This document shows, in pieces, positions 18,099 to 27,852 of a stretch of DNA of 64,000 bases. The DNA is from JAKFXL01 sp947085765. Its GTDB lineage: Bacteria > Pseudomonadota > Gammaproteobacteria > Tenderiales > Tenderiaceae. Below the pieces are notes generated by a model. That model was not told the DNA's origin and did no database searches. It worked only from the letters and a program-made list of their open reading frames with translations. Positions within the stretch are counted from its first letter, which is position 1. Every line of letters begins with the position of its first letter. The stretch covers positions 40,409 through 104,408 of the forward strand of contig CAMTXZ010000004.1 of NCBI GenBank assembly GCA_947085765.1, in the 5' to 3' direction. The position numbers and the translations under genes are program-made.

Positions 18099-18108
18099 CC
18101 CCAAATTT

Positions 18109-20295
18109 ATGCCTATCGCGCAGAATAAAGACAAGATCACACCCGACCTGCAACGCATTCTGGATGCTTGTCATCATGATCCATTTTCAGTTTTGGGACG
18201 CCACAACGTTAATAAAACTGAAGACATTATCCGCGTCTTTTTGCCGCGCGCAGAGCAGGTCCGCATCGTCGATGGCGACATACCGCTGCAGCGCGTAGGC
18301 ACTACCGATATCTTCCAGTGGCAGGGTGATGCATCTCAACTTCCCATTCGCTATCGCCTCAGCTGGTTAAACGACCAGGGACAGAGGCAGACCGGCCACG
18401 ATCCATACTGTTTTGAACCGATACTCTCCGAATACGATCTGCACCTGTTTGGCGAAGGCAAACACTGGCACGCTTACAGCTTTCTTGGCGCCAGAGTTAT
18501 TGAGGCAGACGGTATCAGCGGAGTGTTATTTGCCACCTGGGCGCCCAATGCAGAACGCATTAGTATTGTGGGTGATTTTAATCACTGGGATGGGCGCTGC
18601 CACCCTATGCGTGTCCGTGGCGGCTCGGGAATATGGGAACTTTTTATTCCTGATTTGTGCGCGGACGCCGTATACAAATTTGAGATTCGCAGCAATCGTG
18701 GCGGTCAAATACTACTCAAGTCTGACCCTTACGGACGTTGCTTTGAACTCCGCCCCAACACCGCTTCGATTGTCACAAACAATATTCCGTATGAGTGGCA
18801 AGACGATAACTGGATGAAGGAGCGTGCCGAGCGCGACTGGCTGCACACCCCGCTCTCTGTTTACGAGGTCCATCTGGGCTCCTGGCAGCTTGATGAACAT
18901 GGCGGCTTTTTGAATTATCACGAACTGGCCATCAGATTAGTTGAGTATGTCAAAAAACTTGGTTTCACCCATATCGAACTACTGCCTATCACCGAACATC
19001 CGTTTGATGGCTCCTGGGGATATCAGACCATCGGTTACTATGCCCCAACAAGCCGCTTTGGAACTCCCGACGAGTTTCGTTTTTTTGTCGACTACTGCCA
19101 CAAAAATGGCATTGGTGTTCTGCTCGACTGGGCACCCGGCCACTTCCCCAAAGATGCCACCGGACTCGCCCATTTTGATGGAAGCGCACTCTATGAACAT
19201 GAGGATCCACGTCTGGGCGAACACAAAGACTGGGGCACACTAATATTCAATTATGGCCGTAACGAAGTGCGAAACTTCCTCTTCTCCAGTGCAATATATT
19301 GGTTAGAAGAGTTCCACATTGATGGCTTACGTGTTGATGCCGTTGCCTCAATGCTCTACCTCGACTACTCACGCAATGCGGGTGAGTGGGTGCCCAACAA
19401 GTACGGTGGCCGTGAGAATCTTGATGCCATCCATTTTGTACGCCAACTCAACGAGGTCACCCACGATCTCCATCCCGGCACTCTGATCATGGCAGAGGAG
19501 TCGACCTCCTGGCCGATGGTATCCCGCCCTATCTACCTCGGCGGTCTTGGCTTTAGCATGAAGTGGAACATGGGATGGATGAACGATACACTGCAATACA
19601 TAAGCAAAGACCCGGTTCATCGGCACTACCACCACGACAAGTTAACCTTTAGCCTGCTCTACGCCTTTACCGAAAACTTCATTTTGCCCTTTTCTCATGA
19701 TGAGGTGGTGCACGGAAAGGGCTCCATGCTCAGCAAAATGCCGGGGGACGAGTGGCAACGTTTTGCTAATCTGCGCCTGCTCTATTGTTATATGTTTACT
19801 CATCCAGGAAAGAAACTACTCTTCATGGGATGTGAGTTTGGTCAGGGGAGCGAGTGGAATCACGCCACCACACTCGACTGGTACGTGCTTGATTACCCCC
19901 TGCATCAGGGTGTTCAACAGCTGGTAGGCGATCTCAACAGCACCTACTGCAACACCCCAGCCTTGTACCGATCTGATTTTGAGCATCACGGTTTCGAGTG
20001 GATCGACTGTAACGACGCAGCTCAATCAGTTCTGGTCTATTTACGCCGCGATGGTGACGACTTCATCATCACCGCCCTGAACTTCACGCCCATGCCACGA
20101 TTGAACTACCGTATAGGTGTGCCTGCTGCCGGTATTTATCAAGAGATAATCAACACGGACTCCGAATATTATGGCGGCAGTAACCTGGGCAATAGCGGCG
20201 GCATTCACAGCGAACCCATCCAATGGATGGGACGACCCCACTCTATCGAGATAACATTGCCGCCATTGGCAGGCGTGATAATACGACTAACGTAA
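18109..20295 (+). CDS. glgB: 1,4-alpha-glucan branching enzyme
   Basis: GH13 enzyme that creates alpha-1,6 branches in glycogen. 728 residues, the same length as E. coli GlgB. Two N-terminal beta domains carry FATWAPNAERISIVGDFNHWDG. The catalytic (beta/alpha)8 barrel has nucleophile D410 in DGLRVDAV, acid/base Glu in AEEST (463/464) and FSHDEVVHGKGSM. A C-terminal beta domain ends the protein. No recognisable Shine-Dalgarno precedes the ATG. Divergent from the glgC operon. Glycogen synthase and phosphorylase are not in this window. Confidence 0.97.
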   Translation: MPIAQNKDKITPDLQRILDACHHDPFSVLGRHNVNKTEDIIRVFLPRAEQVRIVDGDIPLQRVGTTDIFQWQGDASQLPIRYRLSWLNDQGQRQTGHDPYCFEPILSEYDLHLFGEGKHWHAYSFLGARVIEADGISGVLFATWAPNAERISIVGDFNHWDGRCHPMRVRGGSGIWELFIPDLCADAVYKFEIRSNRGGQILLKSDPYGRCFELRPNTASIVTNNIPYEWQDDNWMKERAERDWLHTPLSVYEVHLGSWQLDEHGGFLNYHELAIRLVEYVKKLGFTHIELLPITEHPFDGSWGYQTIGYYAPTSRFGTPDEFRFFVDYCHKNGIGVLLDWAPGHFPKDATGLAHFDGSALYEHEDPRLGEHKDWGTLIFNYGRNEVRNFLFSSAIYWLEEFHIDGLRVDAVASMLYLDYSRNAGEWVPNKYGGRENLDAIHFVRQLNEVTHDLHPGTLIMAEESTSWPMVSRPIYLGGLGFSMKWNMGWMNDTLQYISKDPVHRHYHHDKLTFSLLYAFTENFILPFSHDEVVHGKGSMLSKMPGDEWQRFANLRLLYCYMFTHPGKKLLFMGCEFGQGSEWNHATTLDWYVLDYPLHQGVQQLVGDLNSTYCNTPALYRSDFEHHGFEWIDCNDAAQSVLVYLRRDGDDFIITALNFTPMPRLNYRIGVPAAGIYQEIINTDSEYYGGSNLGNSGGIHSEPIQWMGRPHSIEITLPPLAGVIIRLT

Positions 20296-20327
20296 CTGCC
20301 CCTCTGCGCAAACAGGTCTGACGTTCA

Positions 20328-21041
20328 TCAGGCCAGCAGTGACATCGTCCCGATCAAAGCCAGCGGCCATAACCACTGCAAAAGTGGCGGGGCCGCCTCA
20401 ATATCAACTTCAATCATCTGACAATGCTCTTGCTCCCCTCGTAGCAGGACATCACTCACCAGCGCCGCCGCAACGGCGGCGTAACCGCGCAGATCACCAC
20501 GCCTCAAGGTATTTTTTTTCAGTTGTTCGCCAATATACTGCTGCACCCCCTCAAGCGCCGTCAGTATCAGCGTCACCCTGACAACAAAACGCTCGCGGGA
20601 AAAACCGATCATTGTGAGTGGCGTCAATAGCCAATAGAGCGCAGATACCAGTTGAGTTCTGGTTGTTGCCCATAATAACCACTGCACCGCCAACACCATC
20701 ATCATCAACGCCAGCAGCCTGTGCCCCCCCAGCAGAACCCCCTCAACAGTCGGCATCCACCAGTGCATCAAGGCGCTCTCTCCCCAAAGCGCCCGTCCCG
20801 GCGTCAGCCAAGCATAAACAACTACAATCGAGAGGAAAAACCAGCGCATGCGGCGCAGCATAGGCAAGGCATTAACGAGACAGCCAAACCCTGCCATAAG
20901 GTAAAAAACAAACAAAAGGAGAGCGGCAACAGCAAGCTGGACCAGATTGCCCAGCGCTAAAAACAGGCTAAATATGAGGAAGAAGATGATGCGAACAACC
21001 GGGTGCACGGAGGGGAACCGGCCAATTTCCATGCCCATCAA
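20328..21041 (-). CDS. EcfT/CbiQ-like membrane protein
   Basis: 237 residues with about five hydrophobic segments and a C-terminal cytoplasmic region holding RRGDLRGY and LLRGEQ, reminiscent of the Arg-Gly coupling motifs of energy-coupling factor T subunits. Such proteins normally join two ATPases and a substrate-binding S component; none is encoded nearby. It starts 3 nt after the fimV stop codon, so it is cotranscribed with fimV, and it ends facing glgB. The alternative is a fimV-linked membrane protein of other function. The family assignment is moderate. Confidence 0.6.
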   Translation of the reverse strand: MMGMEIGRFPSVHPVVRIIFFLIFSLFLALGNLVQLAVAALLLFVFYLMAGFGCLVNALPMLRRMRWFFLSIVVVYAWLTPGRALWGESALMHWWMPTVEGVLLGGHRLLALMMMVLAVQWLLWATTRTQLVSALYWLLTPLTMIGFSRERFVVRVTLILTALEGVQQYIGEQLKKNTLRRGDLRGYAAVAAALVSDVLLRGEQEHCQMIEVDIEAAPPLLQWLWPLALIGTMSLLA

Positions 21042-21044
21042 AAA

Positions 21045-23717
21045 TCAGGATATCTGACGCATCAACTGCTCAGCTTCCTGGCGGTGGCTGCTGCCCCCCT
21101 CTTTAACAACCTCATCCAGTATCAAGAGGGCGCCACTCTGGTCGCCCATATCAATGTAAGCGCGCGCCAAATCAAGCTTGGTGCCCACAATATCATCCGC
21201 ACCTTGAAAAATATCGCTTTCAGGCTCCTCATCCTGCTGATCAGACACACTTTCGTCCAGGCTCAAATGATCTACATTTTTGACGCCAGCGCTATCATTT
21301 ACCACATTAGCAACGGGCACATAGCCACCATCCATCTCCGTTTTAACATCACGCGACTGAAACGAAGAGATTGCCGGAGCAATGGTCCAATCATCACTTT
21401 CACTGTCACCTTTGACAGGGTCAACCGCTGCTGGCGATTCACCCAGCTGGTCAACATCAGCTCCTGAGATCAGATCATCAAAACCATTTCCATCAATATT
21501 AAACTCATCCAGTGAGGTGAGCGGCAGCTGCTCATCACCACCCGGCGCGATAACATCGTCCGTTTCCAACTCTTCATCTACTGCCACAACGTCGGCATCA
21601 AGAGAAAACTTCTGCTCGTCAGGAAAATCCATCTCATCCAACGAGGTCAAATTCTGCTCAGTCATCTCCAGCTCAACCGAGCGCTCAGCAGCCTCGTCAT
21701 CATCGAGTGAAGAGATACTCAAACTACTGGCCAAATCATCATCACTCAGATCAAACGAAAATTCATCAGCAAAATCGGAATGACTTTTTTCAGAAACAAC
21801 CTCCTTATCCGAAGCTACAGCAACACCGCTTAAGCCGGCTAATGCCACGCTGCTCACAACCACTGCGCCGGGAGCCCCTGACGCCTCGGCAAAGAGCGGG
21901 TGCTCTGCAGCAATCTCCCGTCCCATCTCAACTGCTTGCGCCCAGAGGTCATCCTCCTGTCCCCCAAGAGAGGCATACAGGGCCTCGGCTTGAGCTTCAA
22001 AAGCATCCTTATCTTTCGTTGTGAAATAGATCTCCAGCAGTTTTAATTTCAGTTCACTTCGGCTGCCGTCCTGACGAATCGCCTCTTTCAGAAGGGCTTC
22101 TGCCTGTTCATAACGACGATAGGCGAGATAAACGTCAGCCTCTGCGATTGGGTCAATCTCACTCTCTTCCGCCTGAAGCATGCCCATACTAGAGGCCACG
22201 TTAAAATCTGGAGTGGCGGCTTCATCTATCACCTCACCAAAGTCTTGCTCATCCAGAATAGGTTTTGCCACTACTGCAGCACCACCGGCAACCTTTGCTA
22301 CATTGGGCATACTATCGAACCCGGAAGGGGGTTCAACACGACTCGTATCGTCCGCATCATGCGATTCTGCCTGACGGCGCCGGCGAATAAGCGCCACCAC
22401 CAGAAGAAGTAACAGGGGTCCACCTGCTGCTGCGGCCAGAAGAATCGGATCAGCCATTATTTGATCAATTAAGGTGGGCTCAGGGGCAGCCGCCTCACTA
22501 TCCGTTTTAGCTTCGCTAGGCGCTGGCGCAACCGCCACTGCTGCCTGAGGATCTGCCACGTCAGCCGCTGACTCCTTCGGCCCGTCCCCTCGTTGGAGTG
22601 TACTCAAGGTATCACCCTTGAGCGTTAACAGGCGCTGCACGGCCTCCAGCTGACTCTCAAGATCAACAAGACGTGCCTTAAGGTCGGCGTTTTCCCGTTT
22701 AGCAACCTCGGCGGTTTCTAACGCCAGGGCCAGCTGTCCGGTAACACCCCCTTTGCCCCCCACTGACGAACCCGCACCACCCTGCTCTTTTGCATCTTCA
22801 GGTGAAAGCAGTTTCAAGCGGGCGTTTGTGCTGGCGGCAGTGCCAGGAGCCACCTTTGCTGGAGCCGCAGGTGCAATCACAGCGGCGGCCTGTTGGCGCT
22901 GATTAACTGAGGATGAGTCGACATCCGCAGCCTGCCACGCCTGATACTGACGATTGGTCTCAGCGACAGCTTCAGAGCTGGAGATAGAGTTGATCATATC
23001 CATAGAGGGCGCGCGCAAAATGTGCCCGGCCTTCAATTTATTCACGTTGTCGTCAATAAATGCGTCAGGATTCTCTTTCAACAGAGCCATCATCATCTGT
23101 GGAACGGATACCGAACTGCCTGGGCGCATCTCCCGCGCCACATGCCATAACGTATCTGTACGGGTCGTAGGACCATAACTACCCACGGCTCGCGGCGCTG
23201 ACTTGACCGCCGCAGCTGCTGTACTGACCACTTTTTTCTGACCACGATCAATAGCGGCAGACTGCGTCTTGGCTGCTTTTACCGGCGCAACCGCCTGGCT
23301 ATCATCAAAAACGGGGGGGTCGAGCAGCAGTGTATATTCGCGCATCAGCTGGCCATTAGACCAACTGGCCATCAGTATCAAATCGAGGAAAGGCTCACGT
23401 ATCGGGGTATCGGACAGTATGGTTATGTAAGGGGCGCCGGCTCCCTGGGTCACCACACCAAAGCGCAGATCACGCAGAGCTGCCGTCCGCTCTATCCCCA
23501 TTCGGCTAAAAGCCTCGTTTGAGGCCAGAGCAACCCGCAATGCACTCAGCTCGGCAGCTGTAGTGGAGAGCAGCCTGATTTGCGCCTTGAGGGGTTCATT
23601 CAGAGCCGAATGGACTTCAATCTCCCCCATTCCCAGGGCATACACCGCGGCTGAAGGCATCACCATACATGCACTCAGCGCCACAGCTAGCCGACGTTTT
23701 TTAAATCCCTTAAGCAA
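21045..23717 (-). CDS. fimV: FimV-family pilus assembly / polarity protein
   Basis: Inner-membrane peptidoglycan-binding hub for type IV pili, twitching and cell polarity in related bacteria. 890 residues. Signal sequence 1-28 (KKRRLAVALSACMVMPSAAV); FimV N-terminal domain with EVHSALNEPLKAQI; LysM-like domain near residues 185-245 (TDTLWHVAREMRPGSSVS); coiled coil near 335-365; one TM helix about 430-450 ending in RRRRQ; a long acidic cytoplasmic region; and a C-terminal TPR-like FimV domain (LDLARAYIDMGDQSGALLILDEV). It lies downstream of usg, the usual place. truA, the usual next gene, is replaced by the EcfT-like gene. Confidence 0.95.
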   Translation of the reverse strand: MLKGFKKRRLAVALSACMVMPSAAVYALGMGEIEVHSALNEPLKAQIRLLSTTAAELSALRVALASNEAFSRMGIERTAALRDLRFGVVTQGAGAPYITILSDTPIREPFLDLILMASWSNGQLMREYTLLLDPPVFDDSQAVAPVKAAKTQSAAIDRGQKKVVSTAAAAVKSAPRAVGSYGPTTRTDTLWHVAREMRPGSSVSVPQMMMALLKENPDAFIDDNVNKLKAGHILRAPSMDMINSISSSEAVAETNRQYQAWQAADVDSSSVNQRQQAAAVIAPAAPAKVAPGTAASTNARLKLLSPEDAKEQGGAGSSVGGKGGVTGQLALALETAEVAKRENADLKARLVDLESQLEAVQRLLTLKGDTLSTLQRGDGPKESAADVADPQAAVAVAPAPSEAKTDSEAAAPEPTLIDQIMADPILLAAAAGGPLLLLLVVALIRRRRQAESHDADDTSRVEPPSGFDSMPNVAKVAGGAAVVAKPILDEQDFGEVIDEAATPDFNVASSMGMLQAEESEIDPIAEADVYLAYRRYEQAEALLKEAIRQDGSRSELKLKLLEIYFTTKDKDAFEAQAEALYASLGGQEDDLWAQAVEMGREIAAEHPLFAEASGAPGAVVVSSVALAGLSGVAVASDKEVVSEKSHSDFADEFSFDLSDDDLASSLSISSLDDDEAAERSVELEMTEQNLTSLDEMDFPDEQKFSLDADVVAVDEELETDDVIAPGGDEQLPLTSLDEFNIDGNGFDDLISGADVDQLGESPAAVDPVKGDSESDDWTIAPAISSFQSRDVKTEMDGGYVPVANVVNDSAGVKNVDHLSLDESVSDQQDEEPESDIFQGADDIVGTKLDLARAYIDMGDQSGALLILDEVVKEGGSSHRQEAEQLMRQIS

Positions 23718-23795
23718 TGTCTAGCCTCGAATTTGATCCCAACAATTAATCTGCCTTGAATATTGGCGACACCAAGTTAACGTTCCAGTAACTCT

Positions 23796-23815
23796 TTCGG
23801 CCAAATCCGGCCGAA
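23796..23815. other. perfect hairpin in the usg-fimV intergenic region
   Basis: TTCGGCC AAATCC GGCCGAA, a 7-bp perfect stem in the 149-nt gap between usg and fimV. No T-run follows on the minus strand, so it is more likely an mRNA element or an operator for fimV than an intrinsic terminator. Confidence 0.4.
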
Positions 23816-23866
23816 TCTTAACCATTCAACCAAACTCCCGCAGAAAAAATTAAAAATGCCCGCCAA

Positions 23867-24895
23867 CTATTGTTGCAAGTACTCTTTTATCAAAATTTCC
23901 GCAATCTGAACACTATTCAATGCAGCTCCCTTGCGAATGTTATCGGCGACCACCCATAAATTTAAACCCAGGGGATTACTTGTATCTTTACGAATTCTTC
24001 CGACAAATATCGTGTCCTGCCCAACAGCATCCACAGCCGGGGTTGGATACCCTCCATCTTCCAGCTCATCCACCACCTCAATGCCCGGGGCTGCCTGTAA
24101 CAGAAGCAGAGCAGCCTCTGAATCCAGCTCACCGGCCAGTTCAATATGCACAGCCATGGCATGGCCATGAAAAACAGATACCCGCACCGCTGTTGCATTG
24201 ATTTTAAGCGCGTCGTCGTCTAGTAGCTTTTGTGTCTCCCAACGCAACTTCATCTCTTCACGGGTTGAGCCGTCGTCGAAAAAACTGCCAATTTGCGGGA
24301 TCAGATTGAAGGCGATCTGCGCCGGAAAAATCTTATGCTCAACCGGTTTCATGTTGAACATTGCCGTCGCCTGTCCAGCCAGCTCCTCCACCCCTGGCCG
24401 ATCCTTACCGGAGGCTGCCTGCATAGTGACCACATTGACACGATCGATACCAACAGCCCTTTGCAACGGCTTTAGCACCGTCGCCAGCATCAAGGCACAA
24501 CTGCTGGGGTTGGCAATGATAGATTGCTGGCGATAATCGTTTAGCCGCTCCGGGTTCACCTCGGGCACTACCAGCGGCACATCGTTCTCAAGACGGAATG
24601 CCGGGCTGTCATCCATAACCACACAGCCAGCGGCCGTTGCCCGTGGCACATACTCCTCGGCAATCTCCTCATCAGCACAGAAGAAGGCGATCTCCACCTT
24701 GGCAAAGTCAAAGCTGTCCAACGCCTCAACTCGAACGCCCTTATCACGGAAAGTGACTCGGCCACCCCCGTCGTCAGACGCGGCATAGATCTGTGCTACT
24801 GGAAAGTCGCGCTCCTCCAGTAGATTCAACAACGCCTCACCTACCAGGGTCGAGGGACCAACAACCACTATATTATAAGAACTCAACCGAATCAT
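23867..24895 (-). CDS. usg: Usg, aspartate-semialdehyde dehydrogenase-like paralog
   Basis: 342 residues with the ASADH fold. N-terminal Rossmann VVGPSTLVGEALL; the SGKDRPGVEEL substrate loop; VFHGHAMAVHIEL; and WVVADNIRKGAALN at the C-terminus. The catalytic loop reads N129-P-S-S-C133 instead of NPNC: the position of the nucleophilic Cys is Ser132 and a Cys follows one residue later. The family is known as Usg, and its enzymatic role is unclear. It overlaps asd by 4 nt. The true enzyme is next door, so this copy may be regulatory or have another activity. Confidence 0.88.
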   Translation of the reverse strand: MIRLSSYNIVVVGPSTLVGEALLNLLEERDFPVAQIYAASDDGGGRVTFRDKGVRVEALDSFDFAKVEIAFFCADEEIAEEYVPRATAAGCVVMDDSPAFRLENDVPLVVPEVNPERLNDYRQQSIIANPSSCALMLATVLKPLQRAVGIDRVNVVTMQAASGKDRPGVEELAGQATAMFNMKPVEHKIFPAQIAFNLIPQIGSFFDDGSTREEMKLRWETQKLLDDDALKINATAVRVSVFHGHAMAVHIELAGELDSEAALLLLQAAPGIEVVDELEDGGYPTPAVDAVGQDTIFVGRIRKDTSNPLGLNLWVVADNIRKGAALNSVQIAEILIKEYLQQ

Positions 24896-26004
24896 GCCTC
24901 CAGCAAAATACGCAACATGCGGCGCAGCGGTTCAGCCGCGCCCCATAACAATTGATCGCCGACTGTGAAGGCGGAGAGATACTGCGGCCCCATATTGAGC
25001 TTACGCATACGCCCAACCGGAACAGTTAATGTACCTGTGACCGCCGTAGGGGTCAGCTCTTTCATGGTGAGCTCGCGATCATTCGGCACGACCTTCACCC
25101 AGTCATTGTGGGCGGCGATGATGCCATGAATCTCATCCAGGGGTACATCTTTGGTCATTTTGATGGTCAGAGCCTGACTGTGACAGCGCATGGCACCGAC
25201 ACGGACACAAAGCCCGTCTATTGGGATCTGCCTGTCGCTACGGCCGAGAATTTTATTGCACTCCACCTGCGCCTTCCACTCCTCCTTGCTCTGCCCGGAC
25301 TCAAGCTGCACATCGATCCATGGGATCAGAGAACCCGCCAACGGCACCGGCCAGGCATCGAGCGGATAGTCGCTGGAGCGGATGAACTCAGCCGTCTTTT
25401 TGTCGATCTCCAGGATCGCCGAGGCAGGGTCATCAATCAGCGACTTCACATTGGCGTTGACTGCCCCCATCTGCTGGATCAATTCACGCATGTTGCGGGC
25501 ACCCGCACCCGAAGCGGCCTGGTAGGTCATGGGGCTGATCCACTCGATCAACCCCGCCTCAAACAGACCACCGATGGCCATCAGCATCAGACTAACCGTA
25601 CAGTTGCCGCCAACGTAGGTCTTGACGCCGTTGGCGATGCCGTCTTGAATCACGTTTTTATTGACTGGATCGAGCACGATGATGGCATCGTCCTTCATCC
25701 GCAGCGTTGAGGCGGCATCGATCCAGTAACCGTTCCAACCAGCCGCACGCAGTGGGCCGTAGATCGCCTTGGTATAGTCGCCGCCCTGGCAAGAGATGAT
25801 CACATCCATCGCCTTCAGCGCATCAATGCTGTTGGCGTCTTTGAGTGCCGCGACCGCTTTGCCGATGTTAGGGCCGGGCTGACCGGGCTGCGAGGTGGTG
25901 AAAAACACCGGCTCGATATGGGCAAAGTCGTCCTCTTCACGCATGCGCTGCATCAGCACCGAACCGACCATGCCGCGCCAACCGATCAAACCTACTGTTT
26001 TCAT
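24892..26004 (-). CDS. asd: aspartate-semialdehyde dehydrogenase
   Basis: Reduces aspartyl phosphate to aspartate semialdehyde for lysine, diaminopimelate, threonine and methionine synthesis. About 370 residues of the gram-negative type: VGLIGWRGMVGSVL at the N-terminus, the nucleophile C135 in GGNCTVSLM, and RVGAMRCHSQALTIK with the catalytic His. Start chosen at the Met giving MKTVGLIGWRG, 9 nt after AAGGG; an upstream ATG at 26013 abuts that Shine-Dalgarno. It lies 29 nt after leuB. Confidence 0.97.
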   Translation of the reverse strand: MKTVGLIGWRGMVGSVLMQRMREEDDFAHIEPVFFTTSQPGQPGPNIGKAVAALKDANSIDALKAMDVIISCQGGDYTKAIYGPLRAAGWNGYWIDAASTLRMKDDAIIVLDPVNKNVIQDGIANGVKTYVGGNCTVSLMLMAIGGLFEAGLIEWISPMTYQAASGAGARNMRELIQQMGAVNANVKSLIDDPASAILEIDKKTAEFIRSSDYPLDAWPVPLAGSLIPWIDVQLESGQSKEEWKAQVECNKILGRSDRQIPIDGLCVRVGAMRCHSQALTIKMTKDVPLDEIHGIIAAHNDWVKVVPNDRELTMKELTPTAVTGTLTVPVGRMRKLNMGPQYLSAFTVGDQLLWGAAEPLRRMLRILLEA

Positions 26005-26032
26005 CTCATTCATCCCTTAATAACGTTATTCA

Positions 26033-27103
26033 CTACAGCGCAGCAACCACCGCATCACCCATCTCGGTGCAGCCCACACGACGCATACCTTCGCTGAAGA
26101 TGTCGCTGGTGCGGTAGCCCTGTTGCAACACCTTGCGCACCGCATCATCAACACGCTGTGCCATCACCTCATTAGCAAAAGTGTAGCGCAACATCATGGC
26201 GACCGAGAGAATGGTTGCCAGCGGATTGGCAATATTTTTACCGGCAATGTCGGGCGCAGAGCCGTGAATCGGTTCGTACATGCCCTTGTTGTTCTGGTCC
26301 AGCGAGGCAGATGGCAACATGCCGATGGAGCCGGTCAGCATTGAAGCGGCATCCGAGAGGATGTCACCAAAGATGTTACCAGTAACGATCACGTCGAACT
26401 GCTTGGGCGCCCGTACCAGCTGCATGGCGGCATTATCCACATACATGTGGCTCAGCGCCACATCGGGGTACTCCTTAGATACCTCAATAACTACCTCTTT
26501 CCACAGCTCGCTGCACTCCAGCACGTTGGCCTTCTCGACGGAGCAGAGTTTTTTGTCGCGTTTCATGGCGATGTTGAAGGCAACGTGGGCAACACGGCGC
26601 ACCTCCGACTCGGAATAGAGCATGGTATTAAAACCAACACGCTCGCCGTTGCGCACCTCAATACCACGCGGCTGACCAAAATAGATGTCGCCGGTCAGTT
26701 CACGCACGATCATGATGTCCAGCCCCGCCACCACCTCCGGCTTCAGGGTTGAAGCCTCAGCCAGTTCCGGGTAGAGCAGCGCCGGGCGCAGATTGGCAAA
26801 CAGGTTCAGCTCTTTGCGGATGCGCAGCAGGCCACGCTCAGGGCGCAATGGCCGATCCAGCTTGTCATACTGCGGACCACCCACAGCACCCAACAATATT
26901 GCATCGGCAGCCTTGGCCAGTTTGAGTGTGGAGTCGGGTAACGGATCACCCTCGGCATCGTAACCCGCACCGCCGATGGTGCCATACTCCATCTCAATAT
27001 CCAGTCCGTGGCGGCTCTTCAGTGCATCCAGAACCTTGACCGCCTCACGCACGATCTCGGGGCCAATACCATCACCAGGAAGAACTGCGATTTTTTTTGT
27101 CAT
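26033..27103 (-). CDS. leuB: 3-isopropylmalate dehydrogenase
   Basis: NAD-dependent oxidative decarboxylation in leucine synthesis. 356 residues. Landmarks are IAVLPGDGIGPEIV, the substrate arginines in LRPERGLLRIRKEL, RELTGDIYFGQPRG, and EPIHGSAPDIAGKNIANP. Start at MTKKIAVLP, with TGAGAG about 8 nt upstream. A REP-like repeat separates it from leuD. Confidence 0.97.
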   Translation of the reverse strand: MTKKIAVLPGDGIGPEIVREAVKVLDALKSRHGLDIEMEYGTIGGAGYDAEGDPLPDSTLKLAKAADAILLGAVGGPQYDKLDRPLRPERGLLRIRKELNLFANLRPALLYPELAEASTLKPEVVAGLDIMIVRELTGDIYFGQPRGIEVRNGERVGFNTMLYSESEVRRVAHVAFNIAMKRDKKLCSVEKANVLECSELWKEVVIEVSKEYPDVALSHMYVDNAAMQLVRAPKQFDVIVTGNIFGDILSDAASMLTGSIGMLPSASLDQNNKGMYEPIHGSAPDIAGKNIANPLATILSVAMMLRYTFANEVMAQRVDDAVRKVLQQGYRTSDIFSEGMRRVGCTEMGDAVVAAL

Positions 27104-27134
27104 GGAAGTAACTCTCAAATTAGGTTTTTAATGA

Positions 27135-27183
27135 GTCGCCGCTGGCGACGACTTGGTGGGTTACGGCTATCGCCTCACCCACC
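27135..27183. repeat. REP-like double palindrome between leuD and leuB
   Basis: Two adjacent hairpins: GTCGCC-GCT-GGCGAC (27135-27149), and GGTGGGT ... ACCCACC (27155-27161 with 27177-27183) with an inner GGC/GCC pair. The GGTGGGTTACG...CACCCACC form resembles intergenic palindromic repeats dispersed in many gammaproteobacterial genomes. It fills most of the 98-nt gap inside the leu operon. Confidence 0.55.
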
Positions 27184-27201
27184 CTACATTATCTGTCCGA
27201 G

Positions 27202-27840
27202 TCAATTAAACAGCCAAGGTGCGCTCACCCGGCGTTTGGTCTCGTAGGCCTTGATCTCTTCAACATGCTGCAAGGTCAGGCCGATATCGTCCAGGCCATT
27301 GAGCAGACAGTGTTTACGAAAGGCGTCCACCTCAAAGCTAAACGTCTCACCACTCGGTGTCACCACCTGCTGGTTGGCCAGATCTATCTTGAGACGGTAG
27401 CCTACCGTTGCAGCACTCTCCTGAAAGAGTCTATCCACAATCGCAACATCAAGTTTGATCGGTAACAGGCCATTTTTGAAGCAGTTATTGTAGAAGATAT
27501 CGCCAAAGCTGGGCGCAATAATGGCGCGAAAACCGTAGTCTTCCAACGCCCACGGCGCATGTTCACGCGATGATCCGCAACCGAAATTGTCACGACCCAG
27601 CAGCACCTGCGCCCCCTGATAACGTGGCTGATTGAGTACAAACTCAGGGTTCAACGGCCGCTTGCTGTTATCCATGCCCGGCTCGCCACGGTCAAGATAA
27701 CGCCACTCATCGAAGAGGTTGGGACCAAAGCCGGAGCGTTTGATCGACTTCAAGAACTGCTTCGGAATAATCGCATCGGTATCGACGTTGGAACGATCGA
27801 TGGGTGCTGCCAAACCAGTCACTGTAATAAATTTTTCCAT
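27202..27840 (-). CDS. leuD: 3-isopropylmalate dehydratase small subunit
   Basis: Swivelling domain of isopropylmalate isomerase. 212 residues, with APIDRSNVDTDAIIPKQFLK, DNFGCGSSREHAPWAL and IDLANQQVVTPSG. It starts 12 nt after leuC, with AAGGGG upstream of the ATG. Confidence 0.97.
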   Translation of the reverse strand: MEKFITVTGLAAPIDRSNVDTDAIIPKQFLKSIKRSGFGPNLFDEWRYLDRGEPGMDNSKRPLNPEFVLNQPRYQGAQVLLGRDNFGCGSSREHAPWALEDYGFRAIIAPSFGDIFYNNCFKNGLLPIKLDVAIVDRLFQESAATVGYRLKIDLANQQVVTPSGETFSFEVDAFRKHCLLNGLDDIGLTLQHVEEIKAYETKRRVSAPWLFN

Positions 27841-27852
27841 GATCGTTACCCC

